From the NCBI GenBank assembly GCA_020253445.1, contig JADCBP010000001.1, positions 248,001 to 312,000 on the forward strand: a stretch of 64,000 bases of DNA, in the 5' to 3' direction. Position 1 is the stretch's first letter; every line of letters begins with the position of its first letter. The notes below the pieces were generated by a model. It was not told the origin of the DNA. It worked only from the letters and a program-made list of their open reading frames with translations, and ran no database searches. The position numbers and the translations under genes were made by a program. Positions 19,335 through 28,469 of this stretch are shown piece after piece. This DNA comes from Methylobacterium sp. (GTDB taxonomy: Bacteria; Pseudomonadota; Alphaproteobacteria; Rhizobiales; Beijerinckiaceae).

Positions 19335-19363
19335 TTCCCGCCCGGCTCTGCGAGCCGCCGGGA
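19335..19363. terminator. REP-like hairpin between convergent genes
   Basis: TTCCCGCCCGGCTC and GAGCCGCCGGGAA pair around the loop TGC with one bulge. The flanks, GGA before and TGACA after, are typical of the short palindromic intergenic repeats of alphaproteobacteria. It lies between the convergent lysR and msrP genes, 14 bases beyond the msrP stop, and could terminate both. Confidence 0.5.
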
Positions 19364-19376
19364 ATGACACCATCTA

Positions 19377-20333
19377 TCACGCCCAGAGGCGCTCCTTCTC
19401 CAACCCCTTGTAGAGATCCGCGACATAATCGCCGTAGCCGTTGAAGAGTTGCGTGGGAATTCGGCGGTTCTCGCCCAGCACTTCCTCGGTCGCCTGGCTC
19501 CAGCGGGGATGCGCGACTTCGGGGTTCACATTGGCCCAGAAGCCGTATTCGGCTGATTGCAGCACTTCCCAGAAGCTCTTCGGGCGCTCCTCGGTGAAGG
19601 TGATCCGCTTGATCGACTTGATGGATTTGAAGCCGTATTTCCACGGCAGGGCGAGGCGGATCGGCGCGCCATATTGCTTGGGCAGCGGCTTGCCGTAGAT
19701 GCCCGTGACGAGGAAGGCGAGTTCGTTCGCGGCCTCCGCGATCGTCAGTCCCTCGACATAGGGCCAGGGATACCAGATCTGCCGCTGGCCCGGCGCGATG
19801 CGTGGATCAACAAAGGTTTCGATCCGCAGGTATTTCGCGCTTCCCAGAGGTTTCGCGCGGTCGAGGAAGGCCTTCATCGCGAAGCCCGACCACGGCACGG
19901 TCATCCCCCAGGCTTCCACGCAGCGGAAGCGGTAGACCCGCTCCTCGCGCGGCATGGCCGTGATCAGATCGTCGATTCCGATCTCGAAAGGCTGCTCGAC
20001 AAGGCCGTCGACCTTGATCGACCAGGGCCGGGTCTTCAGCGCCTGCGCCTCCTGCCAGATGCTCTTGGTGGTGCCGAATTCGTAGAAATTGTTGTAGCGC
20101 GAGGTGATGCGCTCGGGCGTGAGTTCGCGCTCCACGGCATAGGCCGCGTTGCGCGGATAGGGGTGGAGATTATCGGTCGGCGCGGGGTCGTTCGCCATGG
20201 CCGCACGCCCGCCGGCGAGCAGCAGACCCGCCGCGCCCACGCCCTTCATGAGCGAACGGCGGTTCATCGCGATCGCCTCGGGCGTGACCTGATGTTCCGG
20301 GATTTCCCAGCCGCGGCGACGGATGATGGGCAT
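19377..20333 (-). CDS. msrP: Protein-methionine-sulfoxide reductase catalytic subunit MsrP
   Basis: MsrP is a periplasmic molybdoenzyme that repairs oxidised methionines in envelope proteins. The 318-residue precursor has a twin-arginine signal (NRRSLMKGVGAAGLLLAG, residues 24-41), then the sulfite-oxidase-type molybdopterin domain. The Mo-ligand Cys is in YRFRCVEAWGM near residue 142, and RIETFVDPR and PWPYVEGL are family blocks. Its usual haem partner MsrQ is not next to it. moaD and moaE elsewhere in the window supply the cofactor pathway. Confidence 0.95.
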   Translation of the reverse strand: MPIIRRRGWEIPEHQVTPEAIAMNRRSLMKGVGAAGLLLAGGRAAMANDPAPTDNLHPYPRNAAYAVERELTPERITSRYNNFYEFGTTKSIWQEAQALKTRPWSIKVDGLVEQPFEIGIDDLITAMPREERVYRFRCVEAWGMTVPWSGFAMKAFLDRAKPLGSAKYLRIETFVDPRIAPGQRQIWYPWPYVEGLTIAEAANELAFLVTGIYGKPLPKQYGAPIRLALPWKYGFKSIKSIKRITFTEERPKSFWEVLQSAEYGFWANVNPEVAHPRWSQATEEVLGENRRIPTQLFNGYGDYVADLYKGLEKERLWA

Positions 20334-20434
20334 GGCGAAGCTCCTGCGCTGCGAACCAGGTCCGGGAGTTTAGGGTGCCTCCCTGCATCGAACAAATCAA
20401 ATCAGCGTGGGGGTGCTGTCATCGCACCCAGGCG

Positions 20435-22111
20435 TCAGGTCACCATCTCGTCGCGCAGCATGCGGCGCAGCACCTTGCCCACCGGCGTCTTCGGCAGGGC
20501 ATCGCGGAAATGGATCACCTTCGGCACCTTGTAGGCCGTCATGTTCTCGCGGGCATAGGCGCGCACGGCATCGGCCGTGAGATCGGGATCGCGCTTGACG
20601 ATATAGGCCGCGACCGCCTCGCCCGATTGCTCGTCCGGCACGCCGATCACCGCGACTTCCAGGATGCCCGGGTGGTGGGCTAGCACATCCTCCACCTCGT
20701 TGGGGTAGACGTTGAAGCCCGAGACCAGGATCATGTCCTTCAGGCGGTCGACGATCTTGAAGAGCCCGTCCGGCTGCAGCACGCCCACATCGCCCGAGCG
20801 GAAGAAGCCATCCGGCGTCATCACCTTCGCGGTCTCTTCCGGGCGGTTCCAGTAGCCGGTCATCACCTGCGGGCCGCGAATGCATATCTCGCCCGGCTCC
20901 CCCATCGGCACGCTGTTGCCCTCGGCATCGCGGAGGTCGAAATCGGTGGAAGGCACCGGATAACCGATGCCGCCGGTGAAATCCTGGATATCCGGGCGGT
21001 TGATGGAGGCGACCGGCGCGGTTTCCGAAAGGCCGTAGCCCTCGACGATGGCGCAGCCCGTGAGCGCCTTCCATTTCCGCGCCACGGCCTGCTGGGTGGC
21101 CATGCCGCCGGCCACGGAAAAGCGCAGCTTCGAGAAATCGACATCCTTGATATCCGGATGGTTCGCCAGCGCGTTATAGAGCGTGTTCACGCCCGACATC
21201 AGCGTGAAACGCGTGCCCTTGAGGATCTTGATGAAACCGGGAATGTCGCGTGGATTGGCAATCAGCAGGCAGGCCGCGCCCATCCTCATCATGAGGAGGC
21301 AGCAGCAGGTGAGCGCGAAGATGTGATAGAGCGGCAGCGCCGTAACCATCACGTTGTTCGGTACGGCGCGGATGGCCCAGCCGAGGAAGGCATCCGATTG
21401 CACGACATTCGCCGACACGTTCCGATGCGTCAGCGTCGCGCCCTTCGCCACGCCCGTCGTGCCGCCGGTATATTGCAGGAAGGCCACGTCATCGAGGGTC
21501 ACGTCCACCGGGCGCAGCCCCGCGCGGCCACCCACGGCGATCACCTCCATGAAGGACACCGCCTTCGGGATGGACCAGGCGGGCACGACCTTTTTCACAT
21601 GCTTCGCCACGAAGGAAACGATGGCGCCCTTGAAGCCCAGAAGATCACCCGCGCGGGCCACGATCACCTTCTTCACGCGCGTCTGTGGCAGGACCTCCTG
21701 CACGACATGCGCGAAATTCTCGAGCACGATGATGGCTTCCGCGCCGGAATCATTGAGTTGATGCGCGAGTTCGCGCGCGGTGTAGAGCGGGTTCACGTTC
21801 ACCACCGTCAGACCCGCCATCAGCACGCCGAACAGGCTCGCCGGATAGGCCATGACGTTCGGCATCATGCTGGCGACGCGGTCGCCCTTCCCGAGCCCCT
21901 GTGCCTGCAGCCAGCCGCCCACGGCGCGTGCCTTCTGCTCGATTTCGGAATAGGTCAGCGCCTTGCCGAAGGAGATGAAGGCGGGCTTTGCCGCATATTG
22001 CCGGAAGCTTTCCTGCAGCAGGGCATTCAGTGTCGGCAGCCTCGCGACATCGATCTCGGTCGGCACGGCATCCGGGTAATGAGACAGCCAAGGGCGCGCA
22101 ATCGCATTCAT
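20435..22111 (-). CDS. fadD: Long-chain fatty-acid--CoA ligase
   Basis: This enzyme activates fatty acids to acyl-CoA via an acyl-adenylate. The 558-residue protein has the AMP-binding P-loop YTGGTTGVAKGATLTHRN near residue 210, the GYGLSETAP motif near 345, the adenylate-binding FFRSGDVGVLQPDG near 430, and the C-terminal catalytic Lys in PKTPVGKVLRR. The frame is open to 22180, but the ATG at 22111 has GGGGAGGA ahead of it. It is read toward msrP. The upstream gap has two small palindromes that may bind a fatty-acid-responsive repressor. The exact chain length used is inferred from the family. Confidence 0.93.
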   Translation of the reverse strand: MNAIARPWLSHYPDAVPTEIDVARLPTLNALLQESFRQYAAKPAFISFGKALTYSEIEQKARAVGGWLQAQGLGKGDRVASMMPNVMAYPASLFGVLMAGLTVVNVNPLYTARELAHQLNDSGAEAIIVLENFAHVVQEVLPQTRVKKVIVARAGDLLGFKGAIVSFVAKHVKKVVPAWSIPKAVSFMEVIAVGGRAGLRPVDVTLDDVAFLQYTGGTTGVAKGATLTHRNVSANVVQSDAFLGWAIRAVPNNVMVTALPLYHIFALTCCCLLMMRMGAACLLIANPRDIPGFIKILKGTRFTLMSGVNTLYNALANHPDIKDVDFSKLRFSVAGGMATQQAVARKWKALTGCAIVEGYGLSETAPVASINRPDIQDFTGGIGYPVPSTDFDLRDAEGNSVPMGEPGEICIRGPQVMTGYWNRPEETAKVMTPDGFFRSGDVGVLQPDGLFKIVDRLKDMILVSGFNVYPNEVEDVLAHHPGILEVAVIGVPDEQSGEAVAAYIVKRDPDLTADAVRAYARENMTAYKVPKVIHFRDALPKTPVGKVLRRMLRDEMVT

Positions 22112-22163
22112 TCCAATCCTCCCCGAACCACCGCTCCAGACGATGGCCATTGTTCTCGCACGC

Positions 22164-22198
22164 CCGGTTGACCGGAACATTGTTTAGTTATGAACCAA
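22164..22198 (-). promoter_or_regulatory. Palindromes upstream of the acyl-CoA ligase gene
   Basis: CCGGT-TG-ACCGG (22164-22175) is a perfect inverted repeat, and TTAGTT-ATG-AACCAA (22184-22198) is an inverted repeat with one mismatch. Both lie 53-87 bases before the fadD start. The second has the spacing of a TetR-type operator. The region around it is AT-rich compared with the rest of the window. Confidence 0.35.
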
Positions 22199-22291
22199 TT
22201 ACGCTTTTATCACGGAAAACTAAAGCGTCCAGCCCCTCAAGCAAGCGCAAGCGGGAAAAGCCGGGATTGCCACGCGGAATGGGGGTGGAAA

Positions 22292-22510
22292 TCAGGGCCG
22301 GCAGCGCTTGCAGGGCCGGAATCCGGCCTCCAGGCAGGCCTCGCGCCCCTCGAGGAAGCGGATGTTCTGCCGCTTCGGGCGCGCCGGACAGACCGGACGG
22401 CAGAAGATGCCCGTGCTCGTCACCGCCACGAGGAAGCAGCCTTCGGCGGCGGCATCGCGCGCGAGGAAGGCCGCCCAGCGGGTTTCATCGGTCACGAAAT
22501 CCGGGGTCAT
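22292..22510 (-). CDS. Stand-alone Ada-type zinc-binding domain protein
   Basis: This 72-residue protein is only the N-terminal metal-binding domain of the Ada methyl-repair protein. The four zinc ligands are present as Cys37, Cys41, Cys67 and Cys70 in IFCRPVCPARPKR and FRPCKRCRP. In Ada the first of these takes the methyl group from DNA methylphosphotriesters. No AraC helix-turn-helix or O6-methyltransferase domain follows: the stop codon comes right after the last ligand. It overlaps the exporter gene upstream as ATGA and so is probably translated with it. Whether it repairs DNA, senses alkylation or does something else is unknown. Confidence 0.85.
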   Translation of the reverse strand: MTPDFVTDETRWAAFLARDAAAEGCFLVAVTSTGIFCRPVCPARPKRQNIRFLEGREACLEAGFRPCKRCRP

Positions 22511-23457
22511 GTCGTTGCCCTCCGGCCAAACAGGCGGCCATCGATCAGCCCGAGGCCGAGCCCGATCGTCAGCATGCCGAAGGCCTGCGACAGCGTGAGC
22601 CGCTCGCCCAGGAACAGGGTGCCCAGCAGGATGGCGCTGACCGGGATGAGAAAGGTGACGAGCGCGAGATTCGTTGGCCCGGCCCTCACCAGCACCCGGA
22701 AGAACAGGATATAGGCGAGCGCGGTGGAGAAGATGCCGAGCGCCACGATCGACATGATCGCCGGGGTGCCCGGCACCGGCAGCAGCCAGGGTTGGTCGAT
22801 CAGCAAAACGAACGGTGCCAGCATGAGGGTCGAGCCGATCATCTGCCCGGTCGCGGCCACGAGTGGCGGCACCGCATCCTTCTGCAGGCGCCGGCCCCAC
22901 CAGCCGGAAATGGCATAGGAAGTCGTGGCTGCGAGCATCGCAAGCTGCGGGATGATCTCGACGGCGCCGAATTCGCCCCAGTCCCGCGCGAGCATCAGGG
23001 CCACGCCGCCCATGCCGACGAGCACGCCGATGGCCTTCATGGGCGTCGCGCGCTCGGCGCCTGCCAGGTGCAGCAACGCGACCGTGAAGAGCGGTGTCGT
23101 CGCGTTGAGGATGGAGGCAAGACCGCTGGGGATATGCCCCTGCGCCCAGACGATGAGTGAAAACGGCACCACGTTGTTGAACAGCGCCATGCCGAGCACC
23201 GACAGCACGAGACGCCGTTCGAGCCGGAAGGCCGGGCGCAGCACCGCCAGCACGGCCAGCAGCACGAGCGCCGCGATGACCACGCGCGCAAAGACGATGG
23301 TGAAGGGTGGCCATTCCCTGACGGCAATGGCGATGAAGAAGAAGGACCCGCCCCAGAGCATCGAGAGAAAGCCGAGCGTCAGCCAAAGATCCGCGCTCAT
23401 CGGCTGGGAGGCCATGGGTGGAGCGGGCGGCGCGGCGGGCTTCGGCTGGTCGGTCAT
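22507..23457 (-). CDS. DMT superfamily (EamA) transporter
   Basis: The 316-residue inner-membrane protein has ten hydrophobic segments arranged as two EamA repeats, each of about 140 residues. The first repeat opens with WLTLGFLSMLWGGSFFFIAIA near 26 and the second with AISGWWGRRLQ near 178. EamA exporters carry amino acids, nucleosides or other metabolites, and the substrate here is unknown. The Pro-rich first 20 residues may be shortened if translation starts at residue 15 or 20. Its stop codon overlaps the start of the Ada-zinc gene. Confidence 0.92.
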   Translation of the reverse strand: MTDQPKPAAPPAPPMASQPMSADLWLTLGFLSMLWGGSFFFIAIAVREWPPFTIVFARVVIAALVLLAVLAVLRPAFRLERRLVLSVLGMALFNNVVPFSLIVWAQGHIPSGLASILNATTPLFTVALLHLAGAERATPMKAIGVLVGMGGVALMLARDWGEFGAVEIIPQLAMLAATTSYAISGWWGRRLQKDAVPPLVAATGQMIGSTLMLAPFVLLIDQPWLLPVPGTPAIMSIVALGIFSTALAYILFFRVLVRAGPTNLALVTFLIPVSAILLGTLFLGERLTLSQAFGMLTIGLGLGLIDGRLFGRRATT

Positions 23458-23544
23458 GCAGGACTCACGGGAGGCGGTCGGAAATCCAGTCCTAGGCCCG
23501 TTCGCTTCCGCGCTCCACCCGAATTCGCGCGCCTTGGCCCTGCC

Positions 23545-24531
23545 TCAGCCGCGCTGGGAGAAGCGGAAGCGAAAGCCGCATTGCGACCAGTTCCGGGGCT
23601 CGCCGATATCGATATGCACGCTCTTGGTGTGGCAATAGGTGCCCACGCCGCCCGCTTCCGGCAGGCTGCGCAGGTAGCGTGCGAGATCAGCGCGGGGAAC
23701 ACCCGGCACGTAGAAATCCGCCGCCATGCACTTGCGATGATAGGAGCCGAGCCGGCCGCGATAGCGCTGGCCCGATGTGATGATCGGCGTCGTGCCGAAG
23801 CGGTCGCCAGCCTTGCGCACCAGCGCCATGAGTTCCGGCTTGAGACAGGCGATATCGACGTAATCCGTCTGCCTTTCCACGTGCATCGGCTCGGGCGTGC
23901 GCTCCTCCTCCTTCTCCAGCTCCTCTGTGGTGGTCTCCTGCTGCTGAAGGGGGGGCTGTCGCATCGGGCGGAAGCCGGGGAAGGGAAGCGAGGCCAGCAT
24001 GGTCGGGCGCTCGGCGAAGGAATCAAAATCGACGGCTTCCGGCGGCGACTCCGCGGGCGCCTCGGCCTGTTGGGCCGGCGGCTCCGGCTCGGGCGCGGGC
24101 GCCGGCGCGCCGGGCCGGCGCGGAGGCAAGGGAAGATCGGGCACGGCCAGGAGCGGACCGGCAGGCACGCCCGGCGCGGAGGATTGCGGCGCCGGAGATT
24201 GCACCGGAGCCGGCGCGTTGGCCGGAGAAGATGCGGCGAGCGGCAGGACGGGCGCAGGCAAAACAGCCTCGAGGCCGGGGGGTCGAGGTGCCGGCGCCGT
24301 CGGATTCTGCACCACGGTCATGCGCTGGGGTGGCAGAGGCAGTTCCGGCGCGGGCAGGGCATTCAGCGGCGGTATTGCGAATTCGGCATCCTCCTCGGCG
24401 TCAGCCTGAGGCGCGATGTCGGTCTGCTGCGGCATTCGGAAAATCGAGAAGATGCCAGTCTGCGCCTCGACCACGGACGCAGCCGGCAGGAGGCCGAGCC
24501 AGAGCAGAACGCCGCAGGCAAGGCTCCGCAT
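23545..24531 (-). CDS. Periplasmic M15-like peptidase with Pro/Ala-rich linker
   Basis: The C-terminal 105 residues match the peptidase M15_3 (YcbK-like) fold used on cell-wall peptides: ITSGQRYRGRLGSYHRKCMAADFYV supplies a His and an Asp (residues quoted in two overlapping blocks of the same segment), and KSVHIDIG gives the last His zinc ligand. The N-terminus (MRSLACGVLLWLG to VVEAQ) is a signal peptide. Between them lie about 180 residues of Pro/Ala/Glu-rich linker that could cross the periplasm or the wall. The frame extends to a TTG at 24588, but the ATG at 24531 has AAGGG ahead and starts at the signal peptide. It has 328 residues. Confidence 0.85.
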   Translation of the reverse strand: MRSLACGVLLWLGLLPAASVVEAQTGIFSIFRMPQQTDIAPQADAEEDAEFAIPPLNALPAPELPLPPQRMTVVQNPTAPAPRPPGLEAVLPAPVLPLAASSPANAPAPVQSPAPQSSAPGVPAGPLLAVPDLPLPPRRPGAPAPAPEPEPPAQQAEAPAESPPEAVDFDSFAERPTMLASLPFPGFRPMRQPPLQQQETTTEELEKEEERTPEPMHVERQTDYVDIACLKPELMALVRKAGDRFGTTPIITSGQRYRGRLGSYHRKCMAADFYVPGVPRADLARYLRSLPEAGGVGTYCHTKSVHIDIGEPRNWSQCGFRFRFSQRG

Positions 24532-24600
24532 CCGGCCCTTCAGGGAACGATTCCGCAACGGCACCATGGGAGGGGCCACTACCGCCAACCGGCCCCTGCC

Positions 24601-25845
<1,245 letters not shown>

Positions 25846-25885
25846 CTATTTTGATCAGCCGGGGGCTGGCGTTCGGCGCTGCTCC

Positions 25886-25914
25886 GCTTTATGTCTCTTG
25901 CCATGGGCCATCAA
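25886..25914 (-). promoter_or_regulatory. Possible promoter of the aminotransferase gene
   Basis: On the minus strand TTGATG (25909-25914) and TAAAGC (25886-25891) are 17 bases apart. Transcription would start about 75 bases before the aminotransferase ATG. Confidence 0.4.
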
Positions 25915-25930
25915 GGCCAAAGGGGGCAAA

Positions 25931-25963
25931 AAGCCGATCGGGATCGGATTTTTCGATCGGCTT
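25931..25963 (+). repeat. Perfect inverted repeat in the divergent region
   Basis: AAGCCGATCG (25931-25940) and CGATCGGCTT (25954-25963) are perfect 10-base arms around a 13-base loop that ends in TTTTT. It lies 32 bases before the TTT binding-protein start and beyond the aminotransferase promoter. It could be a leader hairpin or an operator. Confidence 0.6.
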
Positions 25964-25995
25964 CCCTTTCTCAACATCGTCTAGGGAGTGAATTC

Positions 25996-26970
25996 ATGCT
26001 CAACCGTCGCCAGACGCTCGCATTTGCGGGCGCTGCTGTAGCCTTTCCATTTGTGGCCCGTGCACAATCGGGCTTTCCCACACGCACCATCACGATGGTC
26101 GTGGCCTACCCGGCCGGCGGTCCGACCGATGTCATCGCGCGCATCGTCGCGGCGACGATCGAGGAGGATCTCAAGCAGAAAGTGATCGTGGAGAACCGCG
26201 CCGGCGCGGCCGGCTCGATCGGCACGCGCGCGGTGGCGCAGGCCGAGCCCGATGGCCATACCATCACATTCGGCAACAACCAGACGCATGGCAACAACAT
26301 GCTGCTGATGAAGCAGCCGGGCTATGACGCGATCGCCGATTTCGCGCCGCTCGCGGGCGCGGGCGCCTTTCCCCACGCCCTTGTGGTGAGAAACGACCTG
26401 CCGGCGAAGAACCTGCAGGAACTGATCGCGCTGGCGAAGAGGGAGCCGGGCAAGCTGAACTATGGCTCGACCGGCAATGGCTCCGGCTCGCATCTTTCCA
26501 CCGAGTTGCTGATGCGGCGCGTGGGCATCCAGATGCAGCACATCCCCTACCAGGGAGCCGCGCCGCTGGTGCAGGACATTATCGGCGGGCGGATCGATGT
26601 GTCGCTCTCCACCCTGCCGAGCGTGCTGAAGCAGATCGAGGCCGGCCAGATGCGCGGCATCGGCGTGGCCAGCATCCGGCGCGCCTCGCAGCTTCCGAAC
26701 ATGCCGACTTTCCGCGAGCAGGGCGTCTCGAATGCCGATGCGGAGAGCTGGGCCGGCTTCTTCGCGCCCGCGAAGACCCCTGCACCGGTGATCGATCGCC
26801 TCTCCCGCGCGATCATCAAGGCGATGCAGACCGAAGCCGTCTCCAGGAAGATCACCGATATGGGCTTCGCGCTGGATATCCGCCCGCCGGCGGAGTTCCG
26901 GGCCTTTCTCAAGCAGGAAATGGAGACCTGGGCGGATGTGGTGAAGGCGATCGGCCTGCAGCCCGTCTGA
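25996..26970 (+). CDS. Tripartite tricarboxylate transporter substrate-binding protein (Bug family)
   Basis: Bug proteins are periplasmic receptors that bind carboxylates for TctAB-type importers; many are orphans, as here, where no tctA or tctB is adjacent. The 324-residue protein has an N-terminal signal (residues 1-23, NRRQTLAFAGAAVAFPFVARA, with an Arg-Arg pair suggestive of Tat export). The Bug motifs are PAGGPTDVIARIV near 40 and ENRAGAAGSIGTRAVAQAEPDG near 68. The ATG at 25996 has AGGGAGTG ahead. A good terminator follows at 26997. Confidence 0.93.
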   Translation: MLNRRQTLAFAGAAVAFPFVARAQSGFPTRTITMVVAYPAGGPTDVIARIVAATIEEDLKQKVIVENRAGAAGSIGTRAVAQAEPDGHTITFGNNQTHGNNMLLMKQPGYDAIADFAPLAGAGAFPHALVVRNDLPAKNLQELIALAKREPGKLNYGSTGNGSGSHLSTELLMRRVGIQMQHIPYQGAAPLVQDIIGGRIDVSLSTLPSVLKQIEAGQMRGIGVASIRRASQLPNMPTFREQGVSNADAESWAGFFAPAKTPAPVIDRLSRAIIKAMQTEAVSRKITDMGFALDIRPPAEFRAFLKQEMETWADVVKAIGLQPV

Positions 26971-26996
26971 GGCCGCGCAACAACCGGACGAGCGCG

Positions 26997-27025
26997 ATGC
27001 CGGCGGATCACTCCGCCGGCATTTT
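26997..27025 (+). terminator. Intrinsic terminator of the TTT binding-protein gene
   Basis: ATGCCGGCGGA and TCCGCCGGCAT form a perfect 11-bp stem with the loop TCAC, followed by TTTTC. It lies 27 bases after the gene's stop codon. The loop contains the stop codon of the convergent BacA-like gene, and the 3' arm encodes that protein's last residues. Confidence 0.8.
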
Positions 27026-28186
27026 CACGACATTGTCCAGCATGATCTCGGGGCGCTCTGCCGGCGGGGCCGGTTCGGCCGGATAGAGATTCCCGGAATG
27101 CTCGTCCTCCAGCGCGTCGATCACGTCGACAACCCGGCCGGCCGAGGCATACCAGAGGGCCACCTGCCTGTAATTGTCCACAAGCCAGGAGAAGGCCATC
27201 TGCGTCTGCTGGAAGGCCGCGCCGAGACTCACGAGATCGCCGAGGGTCAGCCCACCCGCGAGATATTTCGGTGTCGCCAGCACGATGGCGAAGAGCGGCA
27301 CCAGCACGCCATTGCCATTGGTGAACCAGGTGATGCGCGTGTGATATTGCACGATGCGGCGCGAACGCTCGACGACATTCCCGTAGGTATCGAGAATGGC
27401 CTGATGCCTGGCGGCTCCGCCACCTTCGGCCCGCACCTTCTCGGCATGTTCGCGCAGATGCGTCAAATCGAAGCGCAGGCGCGCCTCGCTCTCGTTCTTG
27501 CGGGCAATGGCGCCCACCAGCGGCCGGCCGACCCAAACGATCGCCGTGGTCATCGTCAGGCCATAGAGCACCGCCGCCAGCACCATGAAGGCCGGAATGG
27601 TCAGCGTCGTGCCCGAGATGGTCAGGGTCATCGAGCCCCCGACCTTCCACAGGATGCCGATGAAGGCGATGAGCGCCAGCGCGGCGGAGAAGAAGCCAAT
27701 CGCGAAATCCACCAGTGGGTCCAGCGCCACGCGCGCGTCATCCGCGATGCGATATTCGGGGTTCGGCGGCTCGCGGCCCTTCTCCTGCATCTGCCGGTAT
27801 CGGTCGCGGTCGATCCAGCGGGCGACAAGCGCCTTCACCACATATTCGCGCCACAGGACCTGCAAGGTCTCGCGCATGTAAACGACCAGAGCGCCGGCCC
27901 CCGCCCCGCCCAACACCAGCAGCGGGACCAGAGCCAGCACGAAAAAGGCGCGTGGTCCGTCCTTCGCCTCGAGCGCATTGAAAAGGCCGGATTGCCAGCG
28001 ATTGATGCCGATATTGACGAACAGGACAAGGATGAGCCCCAAAGCGAGGCCAAAGGTGTAGAAGAAGGCCCGCGACCGTGTCGCGCCCTGCCAGAAGCCG
28101 CCGGCCACCGCCCAGAAGCGGCGGACGACATCGCGCTTGCGATGTTCGGAGAACGGCGTGAAGGCGCGGCTCGAATGGTCGCTCAT
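27008..28186 (-). CDS. SbmA/BacA-like ABC transporter membrane domain protein, no ATPase domain
   Basis: The 392-residue protein is the membrane part of the SbmA/BacA and YddA-type transporter group. It has about six hydrophobic segments and the family block LWREYVVKALVARWIDRDRYRQ, quoted here in overlapping parts, followed by NPEYRIADDARVALDP. YddA-type relatives continue into an ATPase domain; this one ends at PEIMLDNVVKMPAE, just where such a domain would begin, and no Walker motifs follow. It could be a BacA-like importer that needs no ATPase, or a shortened relic. The ATG at 28186 has AGGGA nine bases ahead; 28195 is an alternative. Confidence 0.8.
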   Translation of the reverse strand: MSDHSSRAFTPFSEHRKRDVVRRFWAVAGGFWQGATRSRAFFYTFGLALGLILVLFVNIGINRWQSGLFNALEAKDGPRAFFVLALVPLLVLGGAGAGALVVYMRETLQVLWREYVVKALVARWIDRDRYRQMQEKGREPPNPEYRIADDARVALDPLVDFAIGFFSAALALIAFIGILWKVGGSMTLTISGTTLTIPAFMVLAAVLYGLTMTTAIVWVGRPLVGAIARKNESEARLRFDLTHLREHAEKVRAEGGGAARHQAILDTYGNVVERSRRIVQYHTRITWFTNGNGVLVPLFAIVLATPKYLAGGLTLGDLVSLGAAFQQTQMAFSWLVDNYRQVALWYASAGRVVDVIDALEDEHSGNLYPAEPAPPAERPEIMLDNVVKMPAE

Positions 28187-28469
28187 GCCGCTCATTCCCT
28201 GCCGATCGCGGGCCTTCTGCCCCCGCTGCCGAAACTCGTCACACGCGTCTCCCGTCAGGCTGCCGGTTGATCCCGCAGCATCCTTATCTGTTCGAAAGCC
28301 AACCTGACATGAACAGGAAGGCCCCCTCGCCAGCCGCATCTGGGCAAATTATGGCGGGAATGGCAAGTCCGGGAAGCCGAATCGCGGAAACCGCGCGGGA
28401 TCGGTGGTGGTTGAGGCGGCGGGCTTTCGCGCTATCTTCAGGCCTCTTCATCCGCCGGAGGAGTTGCCG

